Part shown: in pieces, positions 22,734 to 34,511 of the stretch
Position numbering within the stretch: the first letter of the stretch is position 1
How the letters are laid out: every line of letters begins with the position of its first letter
NCBI GenBank assembly: GCA_039679645.1
Contig: JBDKUO010000058.1
Coordinates: 1-37,704, forward strand
From: Armatimonadota bacterium
Lineage (GTDB): Bacteria; Armatimonadota; UBA5829
Length of the DNA stretch: 37,704 nt
Direction: 5' to 3'
Position numbers and translations under genes: made by a program
The notes under the pieces: generated by a model
The model's database searches: none
What the model was told of the DNA's origin: nothing
The model's input: only the letters and a program-made list of their open reading frames with translations

Positions 22734-24163
22734 CCGTTTTCTCTCAAGGTCTGATGTGTCTTTGTATCGGGCCGGACTGCACTTGCCAGAACACCCATAA
22801 ACGCAAATACCGTCCCTGTAAAGAACGAAAATTGAATACCATAGAGCAATGACTGAGCCGTCATCCCTGCATGGGTGCGTATAAAATGGCCCATTCCGAG
22901 TGTCGCCGAAACGCTGGCGGCGGTTATGCCCAGAGCCATACCAAGGTTGCGCATGGCGGCCAACACGGCGCTCCCAGTCCCCAGACGGTCACGCGGGACA
23001 CTGCCCATGATCGCACTGTTGTTCGGTGACTGAAAAAGTCCCGCGCCCACTCCCAGCACGGCAAGTGATGAAACCACATAAGCCAGGTTTTTATAAGGCA
23101 CAGTGAACGCCAGGCTTGCCAGTCCCAACGTAACCAACAACTCTCCTGCTACTGCAAGAGGACGCGTGCCTATTTTATCTGACAGCGCGCCGCTAAATGG
23201 GGCAAGGACAAAAATTGCGATAGGAGTCGCCATCATCACCAATCCCGTCCGGCCTATTGGCATATGCATTACATCAATAAGATACTTTGGGACCAGAAAG
23301 CTCATGCAGAATTGGCTCATGAAATTCATTGTGAGAGCGATGTTCGCGCCGGTAAATACCGGGTGATGAAAGAGGCTCAGATCAAGTATGGGCGAGTGTG
23401 ATCTCGATTCCATCACAAGGAACATGGTTCCAAACATAAGCCAGACCGCTGTCAGCCCCAATACGGCAGGCGACTTCCAGCCCCAGTACTCGCCCTGCGT
23501 GACTGCAAGCATAAAGCTGCCGAGAGACACAACAAGCATAAACGCTCCGGTCCAGTCGATTGAGCCCGTCCGGTCTGGCCGGATCTCCGGTAACATTCTA
23601 TTGCACAGGAACAGCCCGACAGCCCCTATTGGAATGTTTATGAAAAATATCAGTCGCCATCCGCCAATACTGGTAAGGAAACCGCCGAATGATGGACCAA
23701 TGATAGCCCCAACCGCGATAACCATTCCCACAACTCCAAGCGCTCGCCCCCGTTCATTGGCGGGAAAAATTGCCGTGGTCAAGCCGGAGCTGACAGACAT
23801 GAGCATGCATGCGCCTATCCCTTGAACCACACGTGCAATAATGAGCAGATGAAAGACTGGCGCCAATCCGCACATGAGCGACGACAAAACAAATATCAGA
23901 GCACCTGCAAGAAAAACCCTGCGAAAGCCCCAGATGTCACCAACACGCCCGAACGGGAGTATGAAACTGGTCAAGAAGAGGAGATAGATAAGCGAGACCC
24001 ACGCTATCTGAGATAATGCAAGATGAAATTCTCTCTGAATAATCGGGAGAACAACATTTACGGAAGTGCCGTCGAGAGGGGTCATTATGAGTATGACCAG
24101 CATCGCAGCCAGGATTTGCCACCGGTTCGCTGGCGAGCAGGTATTCTTTTTAGTAACAGACAC
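22730..24163 (-). CDS. MFS transporter, DHA2 (EmrB/QacA) family
   Basis: A 477-aa protein with about 14 membrane spans. The family motifs are LDGTSVNVVLPIIQREFHL in TM1, GRVGDIWGFRRVFLAG in the TM2-3 loop and GIGACMLMSVSSGL plus IGPSFGGFLTS in the motif C region. Members export drugs or other lipophilic compounds by proton antiport. The GTG start lies two bases after the truB stop, with no clear Shine-Dalgarno, so coupling to truB is likely. The following alpha/beta hydrolase overlaps its stop. A drug-resistance or metabolite-export role is family-level inference. Confidence 0.9.
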   Translation of the reverse strand: MSVTKKNTCSPANRWQILAAMLVILIMTPLDGTSVNVVLPIIQREFHLALSQIAWVSLIYLLFLTSFILPFGRVGDIWGFRRVFLAGALIFVLSSLMCGLAPVFHLLIIARVVQGIGACMLMSVSSGLTTAIFPANERGRALGVVGMVIAVGAIIGPSFGGFLTSIGGWRLIFFINIPIGAVGLFLCNRMLPEIRPDRTGSIDWTGAFMLVVSLGSFMLAVTQGEYWGWKSPAVLGLTAVWLMFGTMFLVMESRSHSPILDLSLFHHPVFTGANIALTMNFMSQFCMSFLVPKYLIDVMHMPIGRTGLVMMATPIAIFVLAPFSGALSDKIGTRPLAVAGELLVTLGLASLAFTVPYKNLAYVVSSLAVLGVGAGLFQSPNNSAIMGSVPRDRLGTGSAVLAAMRNLGMALGITAASVSATLGMGHFIRTHAGMTAQSLLYGIQFSFFTGTVFAFMGVLASAVRPDTKTHQTLRENG

Positions 24164-24165
24164 TA

Positions 24166-25065
24166 TTACACGCTTAACACTTTCCTGGGCTTGAGAATCC
24201 GGCTCCCATCTAAATCAGCTACTTCGCAAACCGCAATCAAATTGCCATCATCTGAAAGAGCGCGAACAGTTATACCGGTCTTATACTCGCTGCCAACAGC
24301 AACCATTCTGCCATGCTGAATATCATCAGCGCCCTGCTCAGACACCACGATGGACGGCATACCCTCAAGAGCCGTGTTTATATCCGAGACAAAGCTGCCC
24401 AAGTGTCCTTCGTCTTTAGCTGTATAAAGTTGATCAATTGTAAGTGATTTCTCAATAGTAAAGCTGCCGACCCTGGTTCTCTCAAGAGCGGACATATGCG
24501 CGCCGCATCCGAGTCTATCGCCTATATCCGAGCAGAGCGTGCGGATATATGTCCCGCTGGAACACTCCACACGTATCTGAGCCTGGGCCTGGTTTCCAGG
24601 GGCGAAGTCTAGAAGATCAAGTGAGTAAATAGTTATTTTACGTCCCTCACGCTCGACGCTCTTACCTTGGCGTGCAAGTTTGTATAACCTTTGACCTTCA
24701 TGTTTAACAGCAGAGACCATCGGCGGAACCTGGATGATCTCTCCGACAAATGACTTGACAGCAGTTTCTAGAACTTCACGAGTCACAAAAGATGCGTCAG
24801 TCTCCGAAGTTATGCCGCCTGTGGAGTCTTCTGAGTCTGTGGATTGCCCCAAAACCATCCTGGCTATGTATTCTTTGGGGGTTCCCATGAGGTATTCGAC
24901 GATGCGAGTGGCCCTGCCGAGGCATACTACAAGCACACCTGTCGCCATGGGGTCGAGTGTGCCGGCGTGCCCTACCCTTTTCTGGCCGAAAATACGTCGG
25001 ATGTCATAAACTACATCGTGCGAGGTCGGACCGCTGCCCTTGCGGACGTTTACGACTCCATCCAT
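24166..25065 (-). CDS. truB: tRNA pseudouridine(55) synthase
   Basis: TruB makes pseudouridine 55 in the T loop of tRNAs. The catalytic aspartate is Asp38 in GHAGTLDPMATGVLV. Other motifs are KEYIARMVLGQSTDSEDSTG, QVPPMVSAVKHEGQRLYKLAR and the SSGTYIRTLCSDIG region. The 299-aa length matches bacterial TruB with a small PUA-like tail. ATG with GAGG seven bases upstream, inside nrnA (16-base overlap). It is part of the nusA-infB operon. Confidence 0.96.
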   Translation of the reverse strand: MDGVVNVRKGSGPTSHDVVYDIRRIFGQKRVGHAGTLDPMATGVLVVCLGRATRIVEYLMGTPKEYIARMVLGQSTDSEDSTGGITSETDASFVTREVLETAVKSFVGEIIQVPPMVSAVKHEGQRLYKLARQGKSVEREGRKITIYSLDLLDFAPGNQAQAQIRVECSSGTYIRTLCSDIGDRLGCGAHMSALERTRVGSFTIEKSLTIDQLYTAKDEGHLGSFVSDINTALEGMPSIVVSEQGADDIQHGRMVAVGSEYKTGITVRALSDDGNLIAVCEVADLDGSRILKPRKVLSV

Positions 25066-26021
25066 CTCAAGACCTCAGCCACGATCGCTTTCCTGGCATC
25101 CTCCAGTGAGCCGTCGTAATGGCAGCCCGCGGCAGCGACATGCCCGCCGCCGTCGAAGACCTTTGCAATCTGGTTTACGTCCACGCCGTCCCGCGACCTG
25201 AGGCTGATCCTGATAGAATCGGGTTTTGTTTCGCGAAAGAGTATTGCGACTTTCGGCCCCTTTACTGCAGCGACTTGATTCACTATGGAATCCGTATCGG
25301 CGTCGGTTGCGCCAAGATCATCGAGGTCTTTCTGAGTTATTGAAGCCCAAACCACGCGCCCGGACTCGTCAGTTTCAAGTGAGGTCAGCGCCCTGCCAAG
25401 GAGCCTTGCTGAGCGAAGCGGCCTGCTTTCATACACTTCACGCGCAATGACGGACGGCTGCGCGCCTAGTGATTGCAGATGCGCTGCGATCTCAAACGTC
25501 CTGGCGGTAGTGTTGGCGAACCTGAAAGCTCCCGTATCTGCAATAAGGCCGGTGAGGAGCTGAGTCGCGGCAATCTGGTCGACCTCGACTTCATTTGCAT
25601 CAAAGAACTCAGCCATCACTTCAGCGGTCGAGCTGAGAGTCCTATCCGCCACGCGGATATCGCCGAACCCGCCGTTTGGAACATGATGATCAATGCATGC
25701 AGTCTCTTTTGCGCTTGAGACAGCCTCGCTTGCGGTCCCGATGCGCTTGAGGCCCTCGCTGTCGATGAGCACACCTATATCAAAGTCCCGCCTGTCGGTC
25801 TGCGTAAGGATCGTATCCGACTCGGGAATGAATGTGTAGTTGTCCGGCACGCCGTCTTCTGCAAGGACGACTACATCTTTATCCATCCGGCGCAGTATAT
25901 GCGCCAGAGCCAGCGCGCTGCCGAGCGTATCGCCGTCGGGACGCTGGTGACACGCCAGGACAAACGATTTGCCCTTTGCAAGGCGTCTCCAGGCGTCTTT
26001 AAGAGTGTTCTTCGTCATCAT
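25050..26021 (-). CDS. nrnA: DHH/DHHA1 phosphoesterase, NrnA-like
   Basis: NrnA-type enzymes degrade nanoRNAs or pAp. The 323-aa protein has motif I HQRPDGDTLGSALAL near residue 25, an IDSEGLKRIG aspartate site, CIDHHVPN near 108 and the DHHA1 motif GGGHVAAAGC near 290. Two ATGs adjoin (26021 and 26018). It overlaps rbfA by 23 bases and truB by 16 bases, typical of the nusA-rbfA-nrnA-truB operon. It is not longer than the family norm and has no membrane segment. Confidence 0.92.
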   Translation of the reverse strand: MMTKNTLKDAWRRLAKGKSFVLACHQRPDGDTLGSALALAHILRRMDKDVVVLAEDGVPDNYTFIPESDTILTQTDRRDFDIGVLIDSEGLKRIGTASEAVSSAKETACIDHHVPNGGFGDIRVADRTLSSTAEVMAEFFDANEVEVDQIAATQLLTGLIADTGAFRFANTTARTFEIAAHLQSLGAQPSVIAREVYESRPLRSARLLGRALTSLETDESGRVVWASITQKDLDDLGATDADTDSIVNQVAAVKGPKVAILFRETKPDSIRISLRSRDGVDVNQIAKVFDGGGHVAAAGCHYDGSLEDARKAIVAEVLRWMES

Positions 26022-26355
26022 GCTTGATTTCTTCCAGCAGCTCGAAAATCCTTATGCCCTTATCTGCAGAGGTGTCGAGCTTAAACTCAATCTCGGGCAG
26101 AGTTTTCATGTGGATTCGTTTACCCAAGGCCTGCCGCACAAAGTGCTCGGCCCTTTTTAATATTGCCAAATTCGCGCTGCGTTCTTCATCAGTTCCTAAT
26201 ACGCTTACGAACACGCGCGCGTGCCGCAGATCCGATGTAATCTCGGCATCGGTCACTGTCACAAAACCCAGCCGGGGGTCTTTGAACTCGCGGTGCAGTA
26301 TCTCACTGACTTCTTCCTTGAGAAGTCCCTGTATTTTTTCCTGTCGTGTACTCAC
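25999..26355 (-). CDS. rbfA: Ribosome-binding factor A
   Basis: RbfA binds the 30S subunit and helps mature the 16S rRNA 5' end. The 118-aa KH-type protein has the conserved LLKEEVSEILHREFKDPRLG, then FVTVTDAEITSDLRHARVFVS, and ends in the acidic DDEEHS. The GTG start is decided by GGAGG nine bases upstream. It overlaps nrnA by 23 bases and lies 29 bases after ylxP. Confidence 0.96.
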   Translation of the reverse strand: MSTRQEKIQGLLKEEVSEILHREFKDPRLGFVTVTDAEITSDLRHARVFVSVLGTDEERSANLAILKRAEHFVRQALGKRIHMKTLPEIEFKLDTSADKGIRIFELLEEIKHDDEEHS

Positions 26356-26384
26356 TATTTATGGCCTCCTTTCGAGACCGGATT

Positions 26385-26666
26385 TTATACGAACTGCATA
26401 TCGGACTCGACCACTTCACAAAGCGGGTTCGATTCTATCAACTCCATGATCTTATTGAGCATGCTATTGACAAGCGACTGTTCATTGCTCACGCATGCGA
26501 AAGCAAGTTCCGCGCGTCTGTGCGAGTCGAGATGACCGACTTCAGCAGCCGAAACGTTGAATTTGTTGCGGATCGTATCCAGAAGGCTCTTAATGACTTG
26601 CCTTTTGTCCTTTAGCGTATCGCTGCCGGGCACGGACAGATCAACAGAGAGTATCCCGATAACCAT
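26385..26666 (-). CDS. ylxP: DUF503 family protein YlxP
   Basis: This 93-aa protein belongs to DUF503, a small alpha/beta fold often next to rbfA and infB; an RNA- or ribosome-related role is suspected but unproven. Motifs include GILSVDLSVPGSDTLKDKRQ and RNKFNVSAAEVGHLDSHRRA. The ATG at 26664-26666 is preferred because GGTGAT precedes it and the upstream TTG adds only four residues. It sits between infB and rbfA, as in Bacillus ylxP. Confidence 0.92.
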   Translation of the reverse strand: MVIGILSVDLSVPGSDTLKDKRQVIKSLLDTIRNKFNVSAAEVGHLDSHRRAELAFACVSNEQSLVNSMLNKIMELIESNPLCEVVESDMQFV

Positions 26667-26726
26667 ATCAATCACCAAATCAAAATGCCCGGCTGGACAC
26701 CGGACATCTATCTAGCTTCTATTTAG

Positions 26727-26773
26727 GGGGATAAAATCCCCGATACATCGGTCCGGGATTCAAATCCCGGACC
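26727..26773. repeat. Two adjacent hairpins between ylxP and infB
   Basis: GGGGAT (26727-26732)-AAA-ATCCCC (26736-26741) is followed by a perfect 11-bp stem, GGTCCGGGATT (26750-26760) and AATCCCGGACC (26763-26773). No U-tract follows, so they look like repeat or mRNA-stability structures, not terminators. Confidence 0.6.
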
Positions 26774-26815
26774 ATCGAGCATCGCGAATCCCGAATCTTG
26801 GGGAATCCCTGACCA

Positions 26816-26850
26816 TCGAAATATCGAAAATAAAATACTAATTATTAAAT
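26816..26850 (+). repeat. AT-rich heptad-like stretch at the end of infB
   Basis: Units of about seven bases follow one another (ATCGAAA, TATCGAA, AATAAAA, TACTAAT, TATTAAA), and the last overlaps the infB stop. The TACTAATTATTAAATC end resembles 14013-14030. Confidence 0.45.
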
Positions 26851-28794
26851 CGCGCGCGCGATCTGTTTCTTGGTGAATGCCTCTATGATATCGCCGACCT
26901 GGTAGTCGTTGAAACCGGTAGTTCTAATGCCGCACTCATAACCCTGAGCCATCTCTTTTACTTCGTCTTTGACGTGGCGCAGTGAGTCAAGTTTGCCTTC
27001 ATAGATCACTTCATTGTCTCTGCGAACCCTGACGCTCTCGTTTCGGACTACACGGCCATCGGTGACATAACAACCGGCAACCAGGCCCTGATTGGGCACT
27101 CTGAATGTAGCTCTGACCTCTGCCTCACCCAGCTTGATTTCTTCAAATACCGGTTCAAGCAGGCCTGCCATCGCGCCTCTGACATCTTTTGTGAGTTCAT
27201 AGATAACGTTGTATGTCCTGATCTCCACATGCTCGGCTTCAGCCATCCTTGCGGCATCTGGAGCCACTTTTACATTGAAGCCAATCACGATTGCGTTGGA
27301 TGCGGTCGCCAGCAGAATATCCGACTCGTTGATGTTTCCGACGCTGGAGTGAATTATCTCCACACGGACCTCTTCGTGCTCGATCTTGAGAAGAGACTGT
27401 CTGACTGCTTCCTCAGAACCCTGGACATCGGCCTTCAGGACTACACCAAGCTTCTTTACGACGCCTTCTTGTATATGTTTGTATAAGTCTTCGAGGGTGA
27501 TCTTGCTTGTTGCCGAGATACGCTCCTGACGTGCTTCCGCAACGCGCTTTTCAGCGATCGCTCTGGCTTCCTTGTCATCCTTTGCCGATTCGAGTCGATC
27601 ACCGGCCTGCGGCGCAGTCGAAAGACCCAGGATTTCAACCGGAGTCGACGGAGTAGCCTTGGTTATACGCTCTCCCTTGTCGTCGAACATAGCCTTGATC
27701 TTGCCGTATGCTTCACCGGCTACCAGAGAAGCCCCTATTTTCAGCGTTCCCCGCTGGATAAGAACAGTAGCAACCGGTCCTCTGTGCGGATCGACCTGAG
27801 CCTCGATTACACTTCCCTGCACCTTGCTCGCTGAGACCTCAGCCTTCAGATCAGCCATCTCTGCGACCAGCAGTATCATCTCAAGAAGTTCATCGATACC
27901 TTTGTGCTGCTTGGCCGCGGTCTTTACTATGATAGTGTCGCCGCCCCATTCTTCCGGCATCAGATCGTGCTCCATAAGCTGCTGCATGGTGCGCTCGACA
28001 TTGGCTTCGGGTTTATCAATTTTGTTTATCGCTACAATAATCGGAACGCCTGCAGCCTTGGCATGGTCGATCGCTTCAATAGTCTGAGGCATGACCGCAT
28101 CATCGGCAGCGACCACAAGCACTGCGATGTCGGTCACGCTGGCGCCTCTTGCGCGCATTGCAGTAAACGCCGCATGGCCAGGTGTATCGAGGAAGGTGAT
28201 CTTCTTGCCCTTCCAATCTACCTGATATGCGCCGATGTGCTGCGTGATCCCGCCGAACTCCTGCTCGGTAACGTTTGTGCGGCGGATCGCATCGAGCAGA
28301 GTGGTCTTGCCATGGTCGACATGACCCATAACGGTAATTACCGGCGGTCTGGGCTGCATCTTACTTGCGTGCTTTGACTTCGGCTGCGGAGCCAGCTTAG
28401 CAGGTTTCTGTTCGCGCGCCTCTTTCTTGGCGACAATCTTGACCGAGAACCCCCACTTTTCCGCCACCTTGCTGGCCACATCCGCGCCGACCTGCTGGTT
28501 TACACTCGCAAGAATTCCCATCTCGACAAGCTTCTTCTGGACATCTGCCGTATTAACTCCAAGCGCCTCACCCAGTTCCCTGACTGAAAGCGACTGCGGT
28601 ATTTCGATTGTCTTGGCCTGATCTATGACACCCTTATCCTGGGATATCATATCTTTGACAGTTTGGGCGGTGGAGTCGTCAAGAACCGTAGACCCACTCG
28701 TGGCCTCCACGCCCAAATCCTTTAGGACGGCGAGCAGGTCACTATTTGTGATCCCAAGGTCCTTTGCGAGCTGATGTACTTTAATCTCGCTCAT
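26845..28794 (-). CDS. infB: Translation initiation factor IF-2
   Basis: This GTPase delivers initiator tRNA to the 30S subunit. The 649-aa protein has two N-terminal IF2_N modules (residues 4-40 and 69-120: [19 protein letters not shown] and [20 protein letters not shown]), a short linker, and a G domain with GHVDHGKTT at 157-165, DTPGH and NKID. Domains II-IV follow. It is at the short end of the family because the linker is short. ATG with AGGTGG about eight bases upstream. It lies downstream of nusA-ylxR. Confidence 0.98.
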   Translation of the reverse strand: MSEIKVHQLAKDLGITNSDLLAVLKDLGVEATSGSTVLDDSTAQTVKDMISQDKGVIDQAKTIEIPQSLSVRELGEALGVNTADVQKKLVEMGILASVNQQVGADVASKVAEKWGFSVKIVAKKEAREQKPAKLAPQPKSKHASKMQPRPPVITVMGHVDHGKTTLLDAIRRTNVTEQEFGGITQHIGAYQVDWKGKKITFLDTPGHAAFTAMRARGASVTDIAVLVVAADDAVMPQTIEAIDHAKAAGVPIIVAINKIDKPEANVERTMQQLMEHDLMPEEWGGDTIIVKTAAKQHKGIDELLEMILLVAEMADLKAEVSASKVQGSVIEAQVDPHRGPVATVLIQRGTLKIGASLVAGEAYGKIKAMFDDKGERITKATPSTPVEILGLSTAPQAGDRLESAKDDKEARAIAEKRVAEARQERISATSKITLEDLYKHIQEGVVKKLGVVLKADVQGSEEAVRQSLLKIEHEEVRVEIIHSSVGNINESDILLATASNAIVIGFNVKVAPDAARMAEAEHVEIRTYNVIYELTKDVRGAMAGLLEPVFEEIKLGEAEVRATFRVPNQGLVAGCYVTDGRVVRNESVRVRRDNEVIYEGKLDSLRHVKDEVKEMAQGYECGIRTTGFNDYQVGDIIEAFTKKQIARAI

Positions 28795-28970
28795 ATTTTG
28801 TCCACCTCCACCGAATTAGAAATTAGGTTATTGAAATATAGAATATGCAATAGAGGCACGAGAGGAGAAGTCGAGAGGACGACAGGCGGAATGAATGACC
28901 AAAGAACACGGATGCCAGTGTTATTCAGCTATCATAGACCATATCCCCATCATTATCACATTACTTCCCA
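28795..28970. other. ylxR-infB intergenic gap
   Basis: No gene or terminator is visible. Bases 28816-28850 show weak 7-base periodicity (TTAGAAA, TTAGGTT, ATTGAAA, TATAGAA, TATGCAA), followed by a purine-rich stretch. Confidence 0.3.
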
Positions 28971-29246
28971 TCATTGCTCATTTTCCACAAGTTTTTTTAG
29001 TTCCTCGTTCAGGCACTCCGGAATCTCACACCTAAGCGCCCTACCAAGTTTATTGGCCTTAATAGCCAACTGAATGCATTTGTTGGCACTGCACAAATAT
29101 GCGCCCCTGCCCGGCATTTTGCCACTCGGGTCGATAACCACATCACCAGTGCCGGTACGAACGATCCTTATAAGCCGCTTCTTTTCGGAAGTCTCGCGGC
29201 ACGACACACAAGTCCTTATCGGAACCTTCCGCGTCTGTCCGCTCAT
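28971..29246 (-). CDS. ylxR: YlxR (RnpM) family RNA-binding protein
   Basis: The 91-aa DUF448 protein has the signature RTCVSCRETSEKKRLIRIVR and GRGAYLCSANKCIQLAIKAN. Homologues bind RNA and, in Bacillus, modulate RNase P. The ATG directly abuts the nusA TAG stop with GAGG five bases upstream. It is part of the nusA operon. Confidence 0.94.
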   Translation of the reverse strand: MSGQTRKVPIRTCVSCRETSEKKRLIRIVRTGTGDVVIDPSGKMPGRGAYLCSANKCIQLAIKANKLGRALRCEIPECLNEELKKLVENEQ

Positions 29247-30383
29247 CTAGTCCTCGGTGACTTCTTCCGGCTCGTCCTCCTGCGCAGCAATATCAGGAAC
29301 CGCCACGATTGCCGGTTCTTCATCCAGATCCTCACCCATAAGCGCAGCCTTTGCCAATTGAGACTCGCTGCGAATATCTATCCGCCAACCGGTGAGTCTC
29401 GCAGCAAGCCGCACGTTCTGGCCTGACTTGCCTATGGCAAGCGAAAGCTGGCTGTCCGGCATTATGACCAGAGCAGTCTTGCTCTCATCATTACACTTCA
29501 CCGAGATCGACTTAGCGGGAGAAAGCGCCTCGCCGATGAATTTCTCTATATTCTCATTCCATCGAACGATATCGATTTTCTCGCCATATAGTTCGTTGAC
29601 GATGGACTGCACACGCGCACCCCTGTGGCCTACACATGCGCCCATCGCATCGACTTTCTCGTCATTAGAGCTGACGGCAACCTTGGTGCGCGCACCAGGT
29701 TCACGAGCTACCGATTTTATCTCCACAATCCCATCGGCGATCTCAGGGACTTCAAACTCAAAGAGTCGTCTGATCAGACTGGGATGAGTCCTCGAAACCA
29801 CGACCTGAGGTCCTTTGGGAGTCCGCCTGACCTCCAGCACATATACTTTCAGCCTGTCATTGAACCTGTATGGCTCCGACGGCACCTGCTCGGCAGGCGG
29901 CAGCAGAGCCTCAATTTTGCCGAGGTTAACGAACACGTTCCTCTGCTCACGGCGGCTGACCGTGCATGTAAGCACTTCGCCGACCCTGTCGCCGAACTCT
30001 TCGTATACTCTCTCGCGTTCGGCTTCACGGATCCTCTGGACCACAACCTGTTTCGCCGTCTGAGCAGCTATCCTGCCGAAGTTTTCCGGCGTAACTTCTA
30101 TTTCAATTGTATCTCCAAGCTTGACATCAGAATCATGCTGACGCGCTTCTTCGATTGTTATATCTGTATGCTCATTTACGACATTCTCAACCACGTCCTT
30201 TTCACAATAGACGTGGAAGCCTCCCTTGGATGAGCTGACGCGTACACGTATATCACCCGTAGTCGCGTAGTTCTTCTTATACGCGGTCTCGAGCGCGGAT
30301 TCTATAGCCGAAAGCAATACCTCAAGAGGTATCTCTTTTTCTCTTTCTATCTGCCGGAGAGCATCCAGGAAATCTGCATTCAT
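29247..30383 (-). CDS. nusA: Transcription termination/antitermination factor NusA
   Basis: NusA binds RNA polymerase and RNA, shaping pausing, termination and antitermination. The 378-aa protein has the N-terminal domain ([20 protein letters not shown]), an S1 domain ([21 protein letters not shown]), and KH1/KH2 domains ([20 protein letters not shown] and [23 protein letters not shown]). The E. coli AR repeats are absent; an acidic tail replaces them, as in many non-proteobacteria. Start at 30383 follows homologues and has GGGAG upstream; the frame extends 48 codons further without support. rimP, usually upstream, is missing here. A promoter and leader hairpin precede it. Confidence 0.96.
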   Translation of the reverse strand: MNADFLDALRQIEREKEIPLEVLLSAIESALETAYKKNYATTGDIRVRVSSSKGGFHVYCEKDVVENVVNEHTDITIEEARQHDSDVKLGDTIEIEVTPENFGRIAAQTAKQVVVQRIREAERERVYEEFGDRVGEVLTCTVSRREQRNVFVNLGKIEALLPPAEQVPSEPYRFNDRLKVYVLEVRRTPKGPQVVVSRTHPSLIRRLFEFEVPEIADGIVEIKSVAREPGARTKVAVSSNDEKVDAMGACVGHRGARVQSIVNELYGEKIDIVRWNENIEKFIGEALSPAKSISVKCNDESKTALVIMPDSQLSLAIGKSGQNVRLAARLTGWRIDIRSESQLAKAALMGEDLDEEPAIVAVPDIAAQEDEPEEVTED

Positions 30384-30418
30384 TAGCCGTTTTTCTCCCG
30401 ATACCATGGCAAACGCAA

Positions 30419-30443
30419 AAGAGTGGGCGCAACTCCCACTCTT
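30419..30443 (-). promoter_or_regulatory. Leader hairpin of nusA, attenuator-like
   Basis: AAGAGTGGG (30419-30427) pairs with CCCACTCTT (30435-30443) around a 7-nt loop. In the minus-strand transcript it is followed by TTTTGCGTTT, between the promoter and the nusA ATG. The position suggests premature termination or autoregulation by NusA; this is inferred. Confidence 0.5.
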
Positions 30444-30469
30444 ACAACGTCGCCAACCAGTTCTAATAT

Positions 30470-30498
30470 AGTATATCAGACGCAAGTGCCTTTTGCAA
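30470..30498 (-). promoter_or_regulatory. nusA operon promoter
   Basis: On the minus strand TTGCAA (complement of 30493-30498) and TATACT (complement of 30470-30475) are 17 bases apart, about 87 bases upstream of nusA. It is divergent from the tRNA-Gln promoter. Confidence 0.7.
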
Positions 30499-30533
30499 GA
30501 CCAATGCAAACCAGAAACTGCATGCAATCAGGT

Positions 30534-30562
30534 TTGACTACTGGGTAAATTGCCATTATAAT
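30534..30562 (+). promoter_or_regulatory. tRNA-Gln promoter
   Basis: TTGACT (30534-30539) and TATAAT (30557-30562) are 17 bases apart; the -10 ends 11 bases before the tRNA. Confidence 0.85.
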
Positions 30563-30573
30563 GAACTCGGTTA

Positions 30574-30647
30574 TCCGGGGTAGTTCAATGGCAGAACAAC
30601 GGCCTTTGGAGCCGTGAGTCTTGGTTCGACTCCAGGCCCCGGAACCA
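30574..30647 (+). tRNA. tRNA-Gln, anticodon TTG
   Basis: A 74-nt cloverleaf: acceptor TCCGGGG pairs with CCCCGGA, the anticodon stem ACGGC/GCCGT closes the loop CTTTGGA (anticodon TTG, Gln), and the T arm is CTTGG-TTCGACT-CCAGG. CCA is encoded at 30645-30647. Confidence 0.96.
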
Positions 30648-30653
30648 CAATAG

Positions 30654-33779
<3,126 letters not shown>

Positions 33780-34101
33780 GTAATTCGCGGTAAGTCGCTT
33801 TCACGACGCTATAGTTTTTGCACCACTAAAACCACAAGCAATCGTGCAATTTACTAAACGTACATTGCTTAGGATTTTCCTGACTTGCTCCTCCCCAGCA
33901 ATATTTCGCTCAGCAATCGGATATTGTGTTCCTGCAGTTGACAGCCGCGACACCATTAGGCCATATTCCTAACATTCTGTTTTTCTTACGGGCATAAATG
34001 GGTATCTCTCAGGCGGATACTCGTGTATCTGTGACAATTCCGACAACACTCGACACCTATCGGGGATGGCGAGTTACAACCTTTTGGGAGGGGGTGTCCT
34101 C
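33780..34101. other. Intergenic region between lacZ and the KGG gene
   Basis: No gene is seen in 322 bases. A TTGACA (33938-33943) with CATATT (33962-33967) 18 bases on is a possible plus-strand promoter for the KGG gene. An inverted repeat AAGCAAT (33836-33842) / ATTGCTT (33864-33870) lies about 60 bases after lacZ. No strong terminator is visible. Confidence 0.4.
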
Positions 34102-34434
34102 ATGGTCGAAGAGAAACCAGGACCACGGCGCGGGTCTGTCGGCGCAAAGAAAATTGCGGAGGCGCATCGCGGTTCACATGAACACGATCAATCCGGCGGG
34201 TTCGCCGCAAACCCTGAACTGGCCAAACAGGCCGGACGCAAAGGCGGTGAAGCGGTCAAAAAGAAATATGGGCCGCAGTTCTATCGAGAAATAGGCAAAA
34301 AAGGCGGAGAGACAGTCAAGCAGGAACGCGGGTCGGAGTTCTATGCCGAAATCGGACGCCGCGGAGGCGAAATGCGCAGCACCAGGATGAAAGAGAGAAT
34401 GGCGCAGGAACAGAAACAGCAGAAAAAAAAGTAG
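34102..34434 (+). CDS. KGG-repeat stress-induced protein
   Basis: This 110-aa hydrophilic protein is made of KGG motifs: GFAANPELAKQAGRKGG near residues 39-55, then FYREIGKKGGETV and FYAEIGRRGGEM. Homologues such as E. coli YciG/YmdF and Bacillus GsiB are small stress-induced proteins, and plant group-1 LEA proteins share the motif; the molecular role may be hydration or protection. Arg/Lys-rich, with a GlnLys tail. The ATG at 34102-34104 is chosen for GGGAGGGG about seven bases upstream; an in-frame extension to 34066 lacks a site. Terminated by a strong hairpin. Monocistronic; sigma-B-type control is possible but not seen. Confidence 0.9.
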   Translation: MVEEKPGPRRGSVGAKKIAEAHRGSHEHDQSGGFAANPELAKQAGRKGGEAVKKKYGPQFYREIGKKGGETVKQERGSEFYAEIGRRGGEMRSTRMKERMAQEQKQQKKK

Positions 34435-34473
34435 TCCAGCGCAATACCATGGAAAAGACTTTGAAGATGTTGT

Positions 34474-34511
34474 GAAGAGCGCACCAATATGTATTTTGCG
34501 CTCTTCTTTTT
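34474..34511 (+). terminator. Rho-independent terminator of the KGG gene
   Basis: GAAGAGCGCA (34474-34483) pairs perfectly with TGCGCTCTTC (34497-34506), followed by TTTTT. It also lies at the end of the convergent MFS gene. Confidence 0.9.

Noticed and set aside
29625-30233. 202-codon plus-strand ORF opposite nusA
   Set aside because: Antisense to KH and S1 domains of NusA.
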